Shown here piece by piece: positions 1 to 7,184 of a DNA stretch of 64,000 nucleotides. The notes under the pieces are model-generated. The model was not told where the DNA came from. It did no database searches and worked only from the letters and a program-made list of their open reading frames with translations. Source of the stretch: Brevibacterium epidermidis NBRC 14811 (GTDB lineage Bacteria; Actinomycetota; Actinomycetes; Actinomycetales; Brevibacteriaceae). The DNA lies in NCBI RefSeq assembly GCF_001570805.1, contig NZ_BCSJ01000014.1, positions 36,711-100,710 on the forward strand, given 5' to 3'. Made by a program: the position numbers and the translations under genes. The number at the start of each line of letters is the position of its first letter. Position 1 is the stretch's first letter.

Positions 1-2
1 AG

Positions 3-902
3 TGGATTTCGGGCACCGCGAGTGTGACCGTTCCCGTCACCCACGGCGGCCGCACCTACAAGGTCAAGCAGGGGGATACCCTCTATGGTGTGGCCAGCAA
101 GCACGGCGTCTCCGTGCCCGCACTCGCCGAACTCAACCGCATCTCGCCGCGGCAGAATCTCCACCAGGGTCAGGTCCTGTCCCTGCCGGAGAAGAACGAT
201 CTGCCCGATGATGATCCCTCGCACGTCGTCGCCCCCGGCGAGACCCTGCAGGGAATCGCCGCGCGGCACGGAATCTCGCCCGCGACCCTGCGCCGGGCCA
301 ACGCTATGGGCGATGACTCGTTCATCAAAGTCGGCGAACTCCTTCTTCTCCGCCCATCGCAGGCCCGACCGCGTCGCACCGCTCCCGAAGCCCCGAGTGA
401 CATCCCCCGTGTCGCCGCCAGCGCGCAGGTCGAGGGCATCCGTCCCTCTGTGCTCCACGCGGCCCGGCTGAACAAATACACTCTGCTGCACCGTCGCCAT
501 CCCGCCCCGGCGCAGGCAAAGCTGCTCGTCGCGTCGCTCGCGCTCGAACTCGGCGCCGATCCTGCCCTCATGCAGGCTGTCGCGGCGCAGGAGTCCGGTT
601 TCCAGCACACGACGGTCTCGGCCGGAAACGCGATCGGCATCATGCAGATCACTCCACGCTCCGGTCGCTGGGCGTCCGATATCGTCGGCCGTGGACTCGA
701 CCTTCTCGACATCGAGGACAATATCGTCGCCGGAACCGTCATCCTCGGCTGGCTCGTCGAAACCGCCGAGTCGGAGAACGAAGCCATCGCCGGCTACTAC
801 CAGGACCTGCGCTCGGTTCGCGCCGACGGACTGCTGTCGGAGACGAAGGCCTTCGTCCGCGGTGTCCAGCTGCAGCGTGCGCGTTTGGAGGAGGCCCTGT
901 GA
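3..902 (+). CDS. LysM / lytic transglycosylase-like protein (5' partial)
   Basis: Probable cell-wall hydrolase acting outside the membrane. The reading frame is open to the left edge, so the true start and any signal peptide lie outside the window; a GTG at 24 is possible but would start right at the first LysM. Two LysM peptidoglycan-binding repeats follow one another (about nt 42-190 and 222-350; cores KQGDTLYGVASKHG and APGETLQGIAARHG). After a basic Pro/Arg linker comes an SLT-like domain with AQESGFQ (probable catalytic Glu) and GIMQITP, the usual Glu and GLMQ-type motifs of soluble transglycosylases. The stop overlaps the kinase start in GTGA, so the two genes are probably translated together and share a link to envelope growth. 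Function is inferred from domains. Confidence 0.8.
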   Translation, partial: WISGTASVTVPVTHGGRTYKVKQGDTLYGVASKHGVSVPALAELNRISPRQNLHQGQVLSLPEKNDLPDDDPSHVVAPGETLQGIAARHGISPATLRRANAMGDDSFIKVGELLLLRPSQARPRRTAPEAPSDIPRVAASAQVEGIRPSVLHAARLNKYTLLHRRHPAPAQAKLLVASLALELGADPALMQAVAAQESGFQHTTVSAGNAIGIMQITPRSGRWASDIVGRGLDLLDIEDNIVAGTVILGWLVETAESENEAIAGYYQDLRSVRADGLLSETKAFVRGVQLQRARLEEAL

Positions 903-3121
903 CCGCTCGCCGAGATCCCCTCATCGGCACGGTGCTCAATGACCGCTACCGCATCGATGCCAAGATCGCCCGCGGCGGCATGGCCATGGTCTACCGCGGC
1001 ACCGACCTGCGCCTCGACCGCGAGATCGCGATCAAGGTCATGCACGAGCACCTCATCTCCGATGACACCTTCGTCGAACGTTTCCGCCGGGAAGCGATCA
1101 ACGCCGGTCGTCTCACCCACCCGAACCTCGTGGCCATCCACGATCAGGCTCGCGACGGCGATATCGTCTACCTCGTCATGGAGTACCTGCCGTCAGTGAC
1201 TCTGCGCCGTGAGCTCAAGCACCGCGGCACCTTCACCCCCAGGCAGGCGATCGTCGTCCTCGACGCAATCCTCGCCGCGTTGGAGGCCGTGCATTCGACG
1301 GGCATTATCCACCGTGACCTCAAGCCCGACAATGTGCTCCTGGGCACCGATGGTCAGGTCAAGCTCGCCGACTTCGGTCTGGCGCGTGCCGTGACCACGG
1401 CGACGACGACGAAGACGCTGATCGGCACCGTCGGCTATGTCGCTCCCGAGCTCGTGACCAGGGCCGGAGCCGATGCGCGCACCGATCTGTACACGGTCGG
1501 CATCATGTTCTATGAGATGCTCACCGGCGCTCAGCCCTATACCGACGAAGTCCCGATCCAGGTCGCCTACCGTCACGTCCACGACACGGTTCCGCCGCCG
1601 TCGGACGTCGTTGCCCGCCTCAGCCCGCGCCTGGACGCGCTCGTGCTGTGGGCGACGTCGAAGGATCCCGAGGACCGTCCTGCCGATGCCGCCGAGTTCC
1701 GTCTGGCCCTGGCCGAAGCACGTGCGGAGATGAGCGAGGCCGAACTCGACCTCGGAGATCCGCAGATCGCGGCCGGTGAGCACTCCCCCGTGCTCACCGC
1801 GAGCATCGACCTTGGCGAGGAAGTCCCGAAGGAGAAGCGCTCCCGCACCGACGAGATCCCGTATCTCGAAGGCGAAGAGGACGACACCGAGGATGCCGAC
1901 GAGACTGGTGCTCCAGACGATTCCGAAGATTCCGATGGAGACGACATCTCCGCCGAGGCGGCCGCCACGGATGATTCCGACGACGCGGATGCTGCCGACG
2001 AGGCTGACACTGACGACTCCGATGCTGACGATGGCAAGGACGACGCTGCCGGCGCAGCCACCATCGCTGCGTCCGGAGCCGGTGTGGCCGGTGCCGGTGC
2101 CGCAGCTGTCGCCGCCTCCGGTGCAAAAGATGACTCCACCGCCGCGTCTGCCTCCGACGACTCCGCAGATGCCGACGAATCGAACGATTCATCTGGCGAG
2201 GAGGACTCCGATGACGAGCAGGAATCGAAGGATTCGGAATCCGATCGCCACGACAAGGCCGCGGTCGTCGCCGGCTCCGCGGCCGCCTCGGCGGGGGCAT
2301 CCCCTGCCAAACGACGCCGACGTCGAGTACTGACCGGACTCGTCGCCGTGGTCGCCGTCCTCGCCCTGGTCGCATGGTTCGTCGTGGCGAACCTCCCGGC
2401 TCCGACGTCCATCGTCCCCGGCGAACTGGCAGGCAAACCGGTCGAAGAGGTCACCTCGCAATTGGAGGACAACGACCTCAAGGCTGAGCCCAAGGAAGTC
2501 TTCGACGACAAGGTGCCCGCCGGCACCGTCATCGGCACCGAACCTGTCAGCGGTGCGGAGCTCGCCCCCGACTCATCCGTCACCGTCGTCGTGTCCAAGG
2601 GCGAGGAGAAGTTCGCGGTCCCGAAGCTCGAAGGCATGAGCCGGGACGAGGCAGAAGGCGCACTGAAGAAGGTCAATCTCGAGGTCGGCAAGGTCGACGA
2701 GGAGTTCAGCGACACAGTCGCCAAGGACACCGTCATCTCCGCTTCGCAGAAGCCCGGGAAGAAGCTGTCGAAGGGCGAGAAGATCGACCTCGTCGTCTCC
2801 AAGGGCGTCGCCCCGATCCCGGTGCCCAACGTCGAGGGACTGACCTTTGACGCAGCCTATGCGACCCTGGCCAAGCGCGGATTCCGCGTCGGCAAGGACG
2901 AGGTGTTCTCCGACGACGTGCCCAAGGGCAAGGTCGTCTCGCAGTTCCCGAAGAGCACCGAGTCGAAGCCCGCGAACTCGCTGATCATCGTCCGCGTGTC
3001 CAAGGGCAAGGAGAAGAAGGAAGACTCCGACTCGAAGGACGACAAGAAGGACGAGAAGAAGAAGGACGACGACAAGGACAAGAAGTCCGACGATAAGAAG
3101 GACGAGGACAAAGACAAGTAG
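899..3121 (+). CDS. Transmembrane PASTA Ser/Thr protein kinase (PknB/PknL type)
   Basis: 740-aa membrane kinase. The N-terminal kinase domain (about residues 12-275) has the Gly loop (IARGGMAMVYRG), the VAIK-type lysine in IAIKVM, HRDLKPDN, DFG and GTVGYVAPE. An Asp/Glu/Ser/Ala-rich linker (about 285-460) leads to KRRRRR and one membrane segment (about 478-500). Three extracellular PASTA repeats follow (about 503-705), then a Lys/Asp tail of about 35 residues. PASTA domains of this family bind muropeptides or lipid II. The gene starts with GTG overlapping the LysM gene and converges on class II aroG, the arrangement of pknL (Rv2176) and aroG (Rv2178c) in M. tuberculosis; corynebacterial PknL also carries PASTA repeats. 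I therefore favour a PknL orthologue, but PknB-type naming is possible. The very acidic linker and tail are unusual. Confidence 0.93.
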   Translation: MTARRDPLIGTVLNDRYRIDAKIARGGMAMVYRGTDLRLDREIAIKVMHEHLISDDTFVERFRREAINAGRLTHPNLVAIHDQARDGDIVYLVMEYLPSVTLRRELKHRGTFTPRQAIVVLDAILAALEAVHSTGIIHRDLKPDNVLLGTDGQVKLADFGLARAVTTATTTKTLIGTVGYVAPELVTRAGADARTDLYTVGIMFYEMLTGAQPYTDEVPIQVAYRHVHDTVPPPSDVVARLSPRLDALVLWATSKDPEDRPADAAEFRLALAEARAEMSEAELDLGDPQIAAGEHSPVLTASIDLGEEVPKEKRSRTDEIPYLEGEEDDTEDADETGAPDDSEDSDGDDISAEAAATDDSDDADAADEADTDDSDADDGKDDAAGAATIAASGAGVAGAGAAAVAASGAKDDSTAASASDDSADADESNDSSGEEDSDDEQESKDSESDRHDKAAVVAGSAAASAGASPAKRRRRRVLTGLVAVVAVLALVAWFVVANLPAPTSIVPGELAGKPVEEVTSQLEDNDLKAEPKEVFDDKVPAGTVIGTEPVSGAELAPDSSVTVVVSKGEEKFAVPKLEGMSRDEAEGALKKVNLEVGKVDEEFSDTVAKDTVISASQKPGKKLSKGEKIDLVVSKGVAPIPVPNVEGLTFDAAYATLAKRGFRVGKDEVFSDDVPKGKVVSQFPKSTESKPANSLIIVRVSKGKEKKEDSDSKDDKKDEKKKDDDKDKKSDDKKDEDKDK

Positions 3122-3184
3122 GACTCATCTTGGCACCGGTGGTCAGACAAATCGTGTCAGTCAGACTAATGGTCGTCGCTCGTG

Positions 3185-3236
3185 ACGAATGACTCGTCAG
3201 AGAAACGAACCTTGTCGCTCATACGAATGACTCGTC
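3185..3236. repeat. Short direct repeat between kinase and aroG
   Basis: The 14-mer ACGAATGACTCGTC occurs at 3185-3198 and again at 3223-3236, each preceded by GTCGCTC with a slightly different spacer. It lies in the noncoding gap just before the shared terminator. No function is evident. Confidence 0.6.
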
Positions 3237-3245
3237 GCTTCTACA

Positions 3246-3288
3246 AATGCCGAGGGCTCCGCAGAGATTCTGCGGAGCCCTCGGCATT
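3246..3288. terminator. Bidirectional hairpin terminator, kinase / aroG
   Basis: Perfect 18-bp inverted repeat: AATGCCGAGGGCTCCGCA at 3246-3263 and its reverse complement at 3271-3288, with a 7-nt loop. It sits between two convergent genes and probably stops transcription from both. The AT ends give short A/U tracts in both directions. Confidence 0.85.
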
Positions 3289-3302
3289 GTCGGTGGTGGC
3301 TG

Positions 3303-4697
3303 TTACTGACGGCGAGTGAGGTACTCGGCGACCTGGAACGCCATCTCCAGCGACTGATCGTGGTTGAGGCGCGGGTCGACGAGAGTCTCGTAGCGGCGAC
3401 GCAGGCCTTCGTCGTCGATCTCCGTGGCTCCGCCCATGATCTCGGTGACGTCATCGCCGGTGAGTTCGATGTGCAGTCCGCCGGGGATCGTGCCTGCATC
3501 GCGGTGGGCGTTGAAGAATCCTTCGACCTCGGCCATGACGTCTTCGAAGCGGCGGGTCTTGTACCCGGTGTTCGAGGTGATCGTATTGCCGTGCATCGGG
3601 TCGCAGACCCAGGTCACGTGCGGCAGCCGATCGCCGATTCCCGCCAGCAGAGCCGGCAGCGATTCGCCGATCTGGCTTGCACCCATGCGGGTGACGAAGG
3701 TCAGACGGCCGGGTTCGGCGTCGGGGTCGAGCTTCTCGGCCAGGGCCAGAGCGTCGTCTGCGGTCGCCGTGGGTCCGAGCTTCACGCCGATGGGGTTGCG
3801 CACCTTCGACAGGAAGTCGACGTGAGCACCGTCGATCTCGCGGGTGCGCTCACCGATCCACAGGAAATGGCCGGACACGTCGTAGGCTTCGCCGGTGCGT
3901 GAATCGATGCGGGTCAGTGCACGTTCGTATTCGAGCAGCAGCGCTTCGTGGGCGGCGTAGAACTCGGTGGTTTTCAGAGCGTCGAAGTCGGCTCCGCAGG
4001 CATCCATGAAGCGGATGGCGCGGTCGATCTCGGCAGCGGTCTGTTCGTAGCGCTGGTAGCCGGGGTTCGATGCGAGGAAACCGCGGTTCCAGTCGTGCAC
4101 GAACCGCAGATCTGCGAAACCGCCCTGGGTGAACGCACGAATGAGGTTAAGCGTCGATGCGGAGATGTGGTACGCCTTGAGCAGACGCTCCGGATCGTGG
4201 CGACGGGATTCCTCGGTGAACTCATAGCCGTTGACGATGTCGCCGCGGAACGACGGCAGGGTGACTCCGTCGCGGGTCTCCATATCGGCCGAGCGCGGCT
4301 TCGCGAACTGACCGGCCATACGGCCGATCTTCACCACGGGCATCGAACCGCCGTAGGTGAGCACTGCAGCCATCTGCAGAACAGTCTGCACACGAGCCCG
4401 GATCTTGTCAGCCTGAGCTCCGTCGAAGGATTCGGCGCAGTCGCCGCCGGCCAGGACGAAGGCCTCACCGCGAGAGGCAGCGGCAATCCGCTGCTTGAGC
4501 ACATCGGCTTCACCGGCGAAGACCAGCGGAGGCGAGTTGCGCAGGTCGGTGAGCACCTCGTCGAGCGCGGCGCTGTCGAGATACGTCGGCTGCTGCTTCG
4601 GATCCATCTCTCGCCAGTCGTCGAGACCGCGGAGGTTGTCGTGGCCGGCAGCGGCGATTTCTCTGTTGGACAGAACCGGATCGGTGTGGAGACTCAC
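3303..4697 (-). CDS. aroG: 3-deoxy-7-phosphoheptulonate synthase, class II
   Basis: Condenses phosphoenolpyruvate and erythrose 4-phosphate to DAHP, the first step of the shikimate pathway. The 464-aa product matches the length of actinobacterial class II enzymes (about 460). Family signatures seen: GGDCAESF, RMAGQFAKPRS, the metal-binding region DPMHGNT and GGLHIELTGDDVTE. I place the start at a GTG (4697) giving MSLHTDPVLS; the frame stays open upstream but would run deep into the preceding nuclease gene and reads as low-complexity Ser/Arg/Pro there. The gap to the nuclease stop is 10 bp, so co-transcription is likely, although the RBS is weak. tyrA, for the end of the tyrosine branch, lies 30 kb away in this window. 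Confidence 0.95.
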   Translation of the reverse strand: MSLHTDPVLSNREIAAAGHDNLRGLDDWREMDPKQQPTYLDSAALDEVLTDLRNSPPLVFAGEADVLKQRIAAASRGEAFVLAGGDCAESFDGAQADKIRARVQTVLQMAAVLTYGGSMPVVKIGRMAGQFAKPRSADMETRDGVTLPSFRGDIVNGYEFTEESRRHDPERLLKAYHISASTLNLIRAFTQGGFADLRFVHDWNRGFLASNPGYQRYEQTAAEIDRAIRFMDACGADFDALKTTEFYAAHEALLLEYERALTRIDSRTGEAYDVSGHFLWIGERTREIDGAHVDFLSKVRNPIGVKLGPTATADDALALAEKLDPDAEPGRLTFVTRMGASQIGESLPALLAGIGDRLPHVTWVCDPMHGNTITSNTGYKTRRFEDVMAEVEGFFNAHRDAGTIPGGLHIELTGDDVTEIMGGATEIDDEGLRRRYETLVDPRLNHDQSLEMAFQVAEYLTRRQ

Positions 4698-4707
4698 TGT
4701 TTCACTT

Positions 4708-5193
4708 TCATGGGTTTTCGGTACCGGTTTCGAAGTCCTCGGCCGAGACGTTGTCGAGGAAGTCTCTGAACTGTGCGACTTCCTCTTCATCGGCCTCGGG
4801 AGCTTCGATTCCGGACTCTTCAAGCAATTGTGTTTCGACGTAGACGGGGCAGTGCGCTGTCAGCGCCAGAGTCACCGCGTCCGAGGGGCGCGCAGAGATC
4901 GACTTCCCGTCGTTCGTGTGCAGCTCGGCCAGGAAGATCTGACCATCCTTGCCGGTGATCGTCACGTCCTGCAGCTCGGCTTCGTACTTCTCGAGCACGT
5001 CGAGCAGAAGCGCGTGCGCCATGGGACGCGGCGGGGTCAGTCCCCGCTGAGCGATCGACAGCGCATTGGCTTCGATCGCACCGACCCAGATCGGCAGATA
5101 GTACGCAGGTTCGCTGGCTTTGAGCAGCAGAATCGGTTGGTTGGCGGGCATTTCGATGCGGACGCCGACAACCTCGACTTCAACTTTTGACAT
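4708..5193 (-). CDS. Bifunctional nuclease (BFN/DUF151) domain protein
   Basis: 161 aa, a BFN-domain protein of the Rv1829 type. The N-terminal half has the family core (QPILLLK, YLPIWVGAIEANAL) and the second half carries the ISARPSDAVTLAL signature. A short acidic C-terminal tail follows. The family is named for DNase and RNase activity shown for a plant homologue; the bacterial role is not settled. In M. tuberculosis the order is gcvH-garA-Rv1828(MerR)-Rv1829(BFN); here BFN directly follows the FHA gene with a 10-bp gap and the MerR-type gene is missing. It is probably in one operon with gcvH and the FHA gene. Confidence 0.9.
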   Translation of the reverse strand: MSKVEVEVVGVRIEMPANQPILLLKASEPAYYLPIWVGAIEANALSIAQRGLTPPRPMAHALLLDVLEKYEAELQDVTITGKDGQIFLAELHTNDGKSISARPSDAVTLALTAHCPVYVETQLLEESGIEAPEADEEEVAQFRDFLDNVSAEDFETGTENP

Positions 5194-5203
5194 TATCCCC
5201 CGG

Positions 5204-6334
5204 TCAGGAGCGCGGACGCTGCTGGAAGATCATTCGGAACTTGCCGATCTGCACATCGGCACCGTTCTGCAGTTCGATCGAGTCGATGAGCTGACGCCCC
5301 ACATAGGTGCCGTTGAGCGAGCCCGTGTCGCGCAGCGTGAAACCACTGGGAGTACGGATGAACTCGGCATGCTTGCGCGAGACGGTGACGTCATCGAGGA
5401 AGATGTCCGCGTTCGGGCTGCGACCCACCGTGACCACGTCGGTGTCGAGCAGGATCTGCGAACCGGAGTCCGGTCCGGAGACAACGACGAGCAGAGCGTC
5501 TGCATCCTGCAGACCTTCGAGGTCGGGAACCGGGTGGATCTCGCCGGTATGCGGGTCCAGGATTCCCCGGAACTGCTGGCTGCCCGAATCGTTCATCGGA
5601 TCCTGACCGCCGTTCGTCGGCGCACCCTGCGGCTGACCGGACTGCGGCTGACCCGACTGGGGCTGACCATACTGGCCGGGGCCGGGCTGGCTTCCCTGCT
5701 GCTGGTTGGGATCGAACTGGCCGTACTGGCCGGCACCGTTCGAACCGTACTGCGGCTGGCCGCCCTGCTGCGGATAGTTTCCGTACTGCTGACCCTGGCT
5801 GCCCTGAGGCTGACCGGACTGAGGCTGGCCGCTCTGCGGCTGGTCGAAGTTCTGCGGTGGATACTGACTCTGCTGAGGCTGATACTGCTGCTGGCTCTGG
5901 CCGCCCTGACCGTTTCCGGCGTAGGGCTGGTCGGCCGGCTGCGACGCACCATAATTCTGGCCGCCCTGCGGAGTGCCGCCGTACTGTTGGCCACCGCCAT
6001 ACTGCTGACCGTTGCCGTACTGCTGGCCGCCCTGCGGAGTGCCGCCGTGGTTTTGGCCGTTGCCGTAGGGCTGACCGCCCTGCGGGGTCCCGCCGTGATT
6101 CTGGCCGTTGCCGTACTGCGGTGCCTGTGGGGCGCCGTTGGCCGGCTGCTGTCCGTAGGGCGGGGTGTTCCCCTGGCTGTTCTGGTCGACCTGAGGGTTC
6201 ATCCGAGTCGCCGACTCGTCGCCGCCGTTGCCGTTTCCGGCCCCGAACGGGAACTTCTTCGACTGCGGGACCTGTCCGTTGTCATACCAGGGCTGCGAGG
6301 GGGTCGGACGATTCTGATCGTGATTCTGCGACAT
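5204..6334 (-). CDS. garA: FHA-domain protein, GarA/OdhI-like, with long Q/G-rich N-terminus
   Basis: 376 aa. The C-terminal ~95 residues match GarA/OdhI closely: a LLVVVSGPDSGS lead-in, then the FHA core with GRSPNADIFLDD (about 304-315), SRKHAEF (about 319-325), GSLNGTY (about 338-344) and VQIGKFR. GarA/OdhI proteins bind 2-oxoglutarate dehydrogenase and glutamate enzymes and are switched off by phosphorylation of Thr in an N-terminal ETTS segment (established for M. tuberculosis and C. glutamicum). That segment is not visible here. Instead, residues 1 to about 250 are Gln/Gly/Asn/Pro/Tyr-rich repeats such as YGNGQNHGGTPQGGQ and QPQSGQPQSGQPQ. The start ATG overlaps the gcvH stop by one base (TAATG). 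Orthology rests on the FHA region and on gcvH next door; whether it still controls OdhA is unknown. Confidence 0.9.
   Translation of the reverse strand: MSQNHDQNRPTPSQPWYDNGQVPQSKKFPFGAGNGNGGDESATRMNPQVDQNSQGNTPPYGQQPANGAPQAPQYGNGQNHGGTPQGGQPYGNGQNHGGTPQGGQQYGNGQQYGGGQQYGGTPQGGQNYGASQPADQPYAGNGQGGQSQQQYQPQQSQYPPQNFDQPQSGQPQSGQPQGSQGQQYGNYPQQGGQPQYGSNGAGQYGQFDPNQQQGSQPGPGQYGQPQSGQPQSGQPQGAPTNGGQDPMNDSGSQQFRGILDPHTGEIHPVPDLEGLQDADALLVVVSGPDSGSQILLDTDVVTVGRSPNADIFLDDVTVSRKHAEFIRTPSGFTLRDTGSLNGTYVGRQLIDSIELQNGADVQIGKFRMIFQQRPRS
5560..6200 (-). repeat. Gln/Gly-rich coding repeat region in the FHA gene
   Basis: Degenerate tandem coding repeats for YGNGQNHGGTPQGGQ-like and QPQSGQ-like units, rich in CAG, CAA and GGC codons. 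Such tracts can change length by slippage. The repeats also create a long spurious open frame on the opposite strand. Confidence 0.75.
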
Positions 6335-6738
6335 TACGCCTCCTCGCTCTGAATGAGCTCTTTGTACGCCTCGCTGTCCATCAGCGATTCGAGCTGTGCG
6401 GGGTCACTGAGTTCGACGAGATACATCCACCCGCCTTCGAAAGGCGACGAGTTCACGGTCTCTGGTGAGTCGTCGAGTGAGTCGTTGACCTCGGTGACGG
6501 TCCCCGACACAGGTGCGATCAGGTCAGAGACGCTCTTCGTGCTCTCGACTTCGCCACAGGACTCCCCTGCGGTGACCGAATCCCCGGCTTCAGGCAGGTC
6601 GACATAGACGACGTCACCCAGCTGTTCCTGGGCGAAATCAGTGATACCCACACGGACTACTGCATTGTCATCCGTGGTCGCGACCCACTCATGGTCGCGC
6701 GAGTACCGCAAAGACACTGGATAATCCAGATCTGCCAT
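6334..6738 (-). CDS. gcvH: Glycine cleavage system H protein
   Basis: 134-aa lipoyl carrier protein that shuttles the aminomethyl group of glycine between the P, T and L proteins. The lipoylation region GEVESTKSVSDL holds the acceptor Lys; GDVVYVDLPE is also typical. The start at 6738 (MADLDYP) has a GAGGAG ribosome site five bases upstream; an upstream in-frame GTG would add ten poorly conserved residues. No gcvT or gcvP lies in the window; gcvH beside garA is the conserved actinobacterial arrangement (Rv1826-Rv1827). It is the first gene of the probable gcvH-FHA-BFN-aroG operon. Confidence 0.95.
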   Translation of the reverse strand: MADLDYPVSLRYSRDHEWVATTDDNAVVRVGITDFAQEQLGDVVYVDLPEAGDSVTAGESCGEVESTKSVSDLIAPVSGTVTEVNDSLDDSPETVNSSPFEGGWMYLVELSDPAQLESLMDSEAYKELIQSEEA

Positions 6739-6907
6739 GTCGACTCCTCTAGTTTGTCGGTGTACCAAGCATAGCGGCCTAGTCCACTTTCATAACAATC
6801 ACGAAACGGAAATGTTACCGGGTCACCCTGTCAGGCATCTGCAAGTCCCGCTTCTTCGGTATCTACCTGGGATGATACCTGTTTTTCGAAGGTCACGGAA
6901 CGCGGTT

Positions 6908-6935
6908 TTGGCAGTTGGCCCTTGATCGGTATAAG
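6908..6935 (+). promoter_or_regulatory. Probable promoter of tRNA-Pro
   Basis: TTGGCA (6908-6913) and TATAAG (6930-6935) are separated by 16 bp and end 33 bp before the tRNA, a good match to a housekeeping sigma promoter for a stable RNA. Confidence 0.6.
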
Positions 6936-6968
6936 CTAGTTCTCGTTGCCCACGAGGGAGTACGGTAA

Positions 6969-7045
6969 CGGGCTATGGCGCAGCTTGGTAGCGCGCTTCA
7001 CTGGGGGTGAAGAGGTCGTGGGTTCAAATCCCGCTAGCCCGACCA
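6969..7045 (+). tRNA. tRNA-Pro (anticodon GGG)
   Basis: 77-nt tRNA. Acceptor arms CGGGCTA (6969-6975) and TAGCCCG (7035-7041) pair fully, followed by A and an encoded CCA. Anticodon stem CTTCA/TGAAG encloses the loop CTGGGGG, so the anticodon is GGG, reading CCC and CCU. The T-arm holds GGTTCAAATCC. No integrase gene or att repeat is visible beside it. Confidence 0.96.
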
Positions 7046-7184
7046 CCACATGTGTCGCCACTTCGCATCAACGAGGTAGCGGCACATTTTTCGTTCCCGG
7101 AACTGTTCTGCACCCTGCGTAATCTCGAGCCCACCCATACATTGCGCGATCTCGACCCCGCTCCCGCGCCGACTCCGGCAGGCG

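Noticed and set aside
4698..4823. Longer aroG start
   Set aside because: Extra residues overlap the nuclease coding region and are Ser/Arg/Pro low-complexity, unlike class II DAHP synthases.
5120..6352. 410-codon open frame on the + strand opposite the FHA gene, Leu-rich and membrane-like
   Set aside because: It is the reverse reading of CAG/GGC repeats; the minus-strand product has a clear FHA domain and overlaps gcvH properly.
6969..7045. tRNA-Pro as an integration site
   Set aside because: No integrase, no direct repeat of the tRNA 3' end and normal flanking genes within the window.
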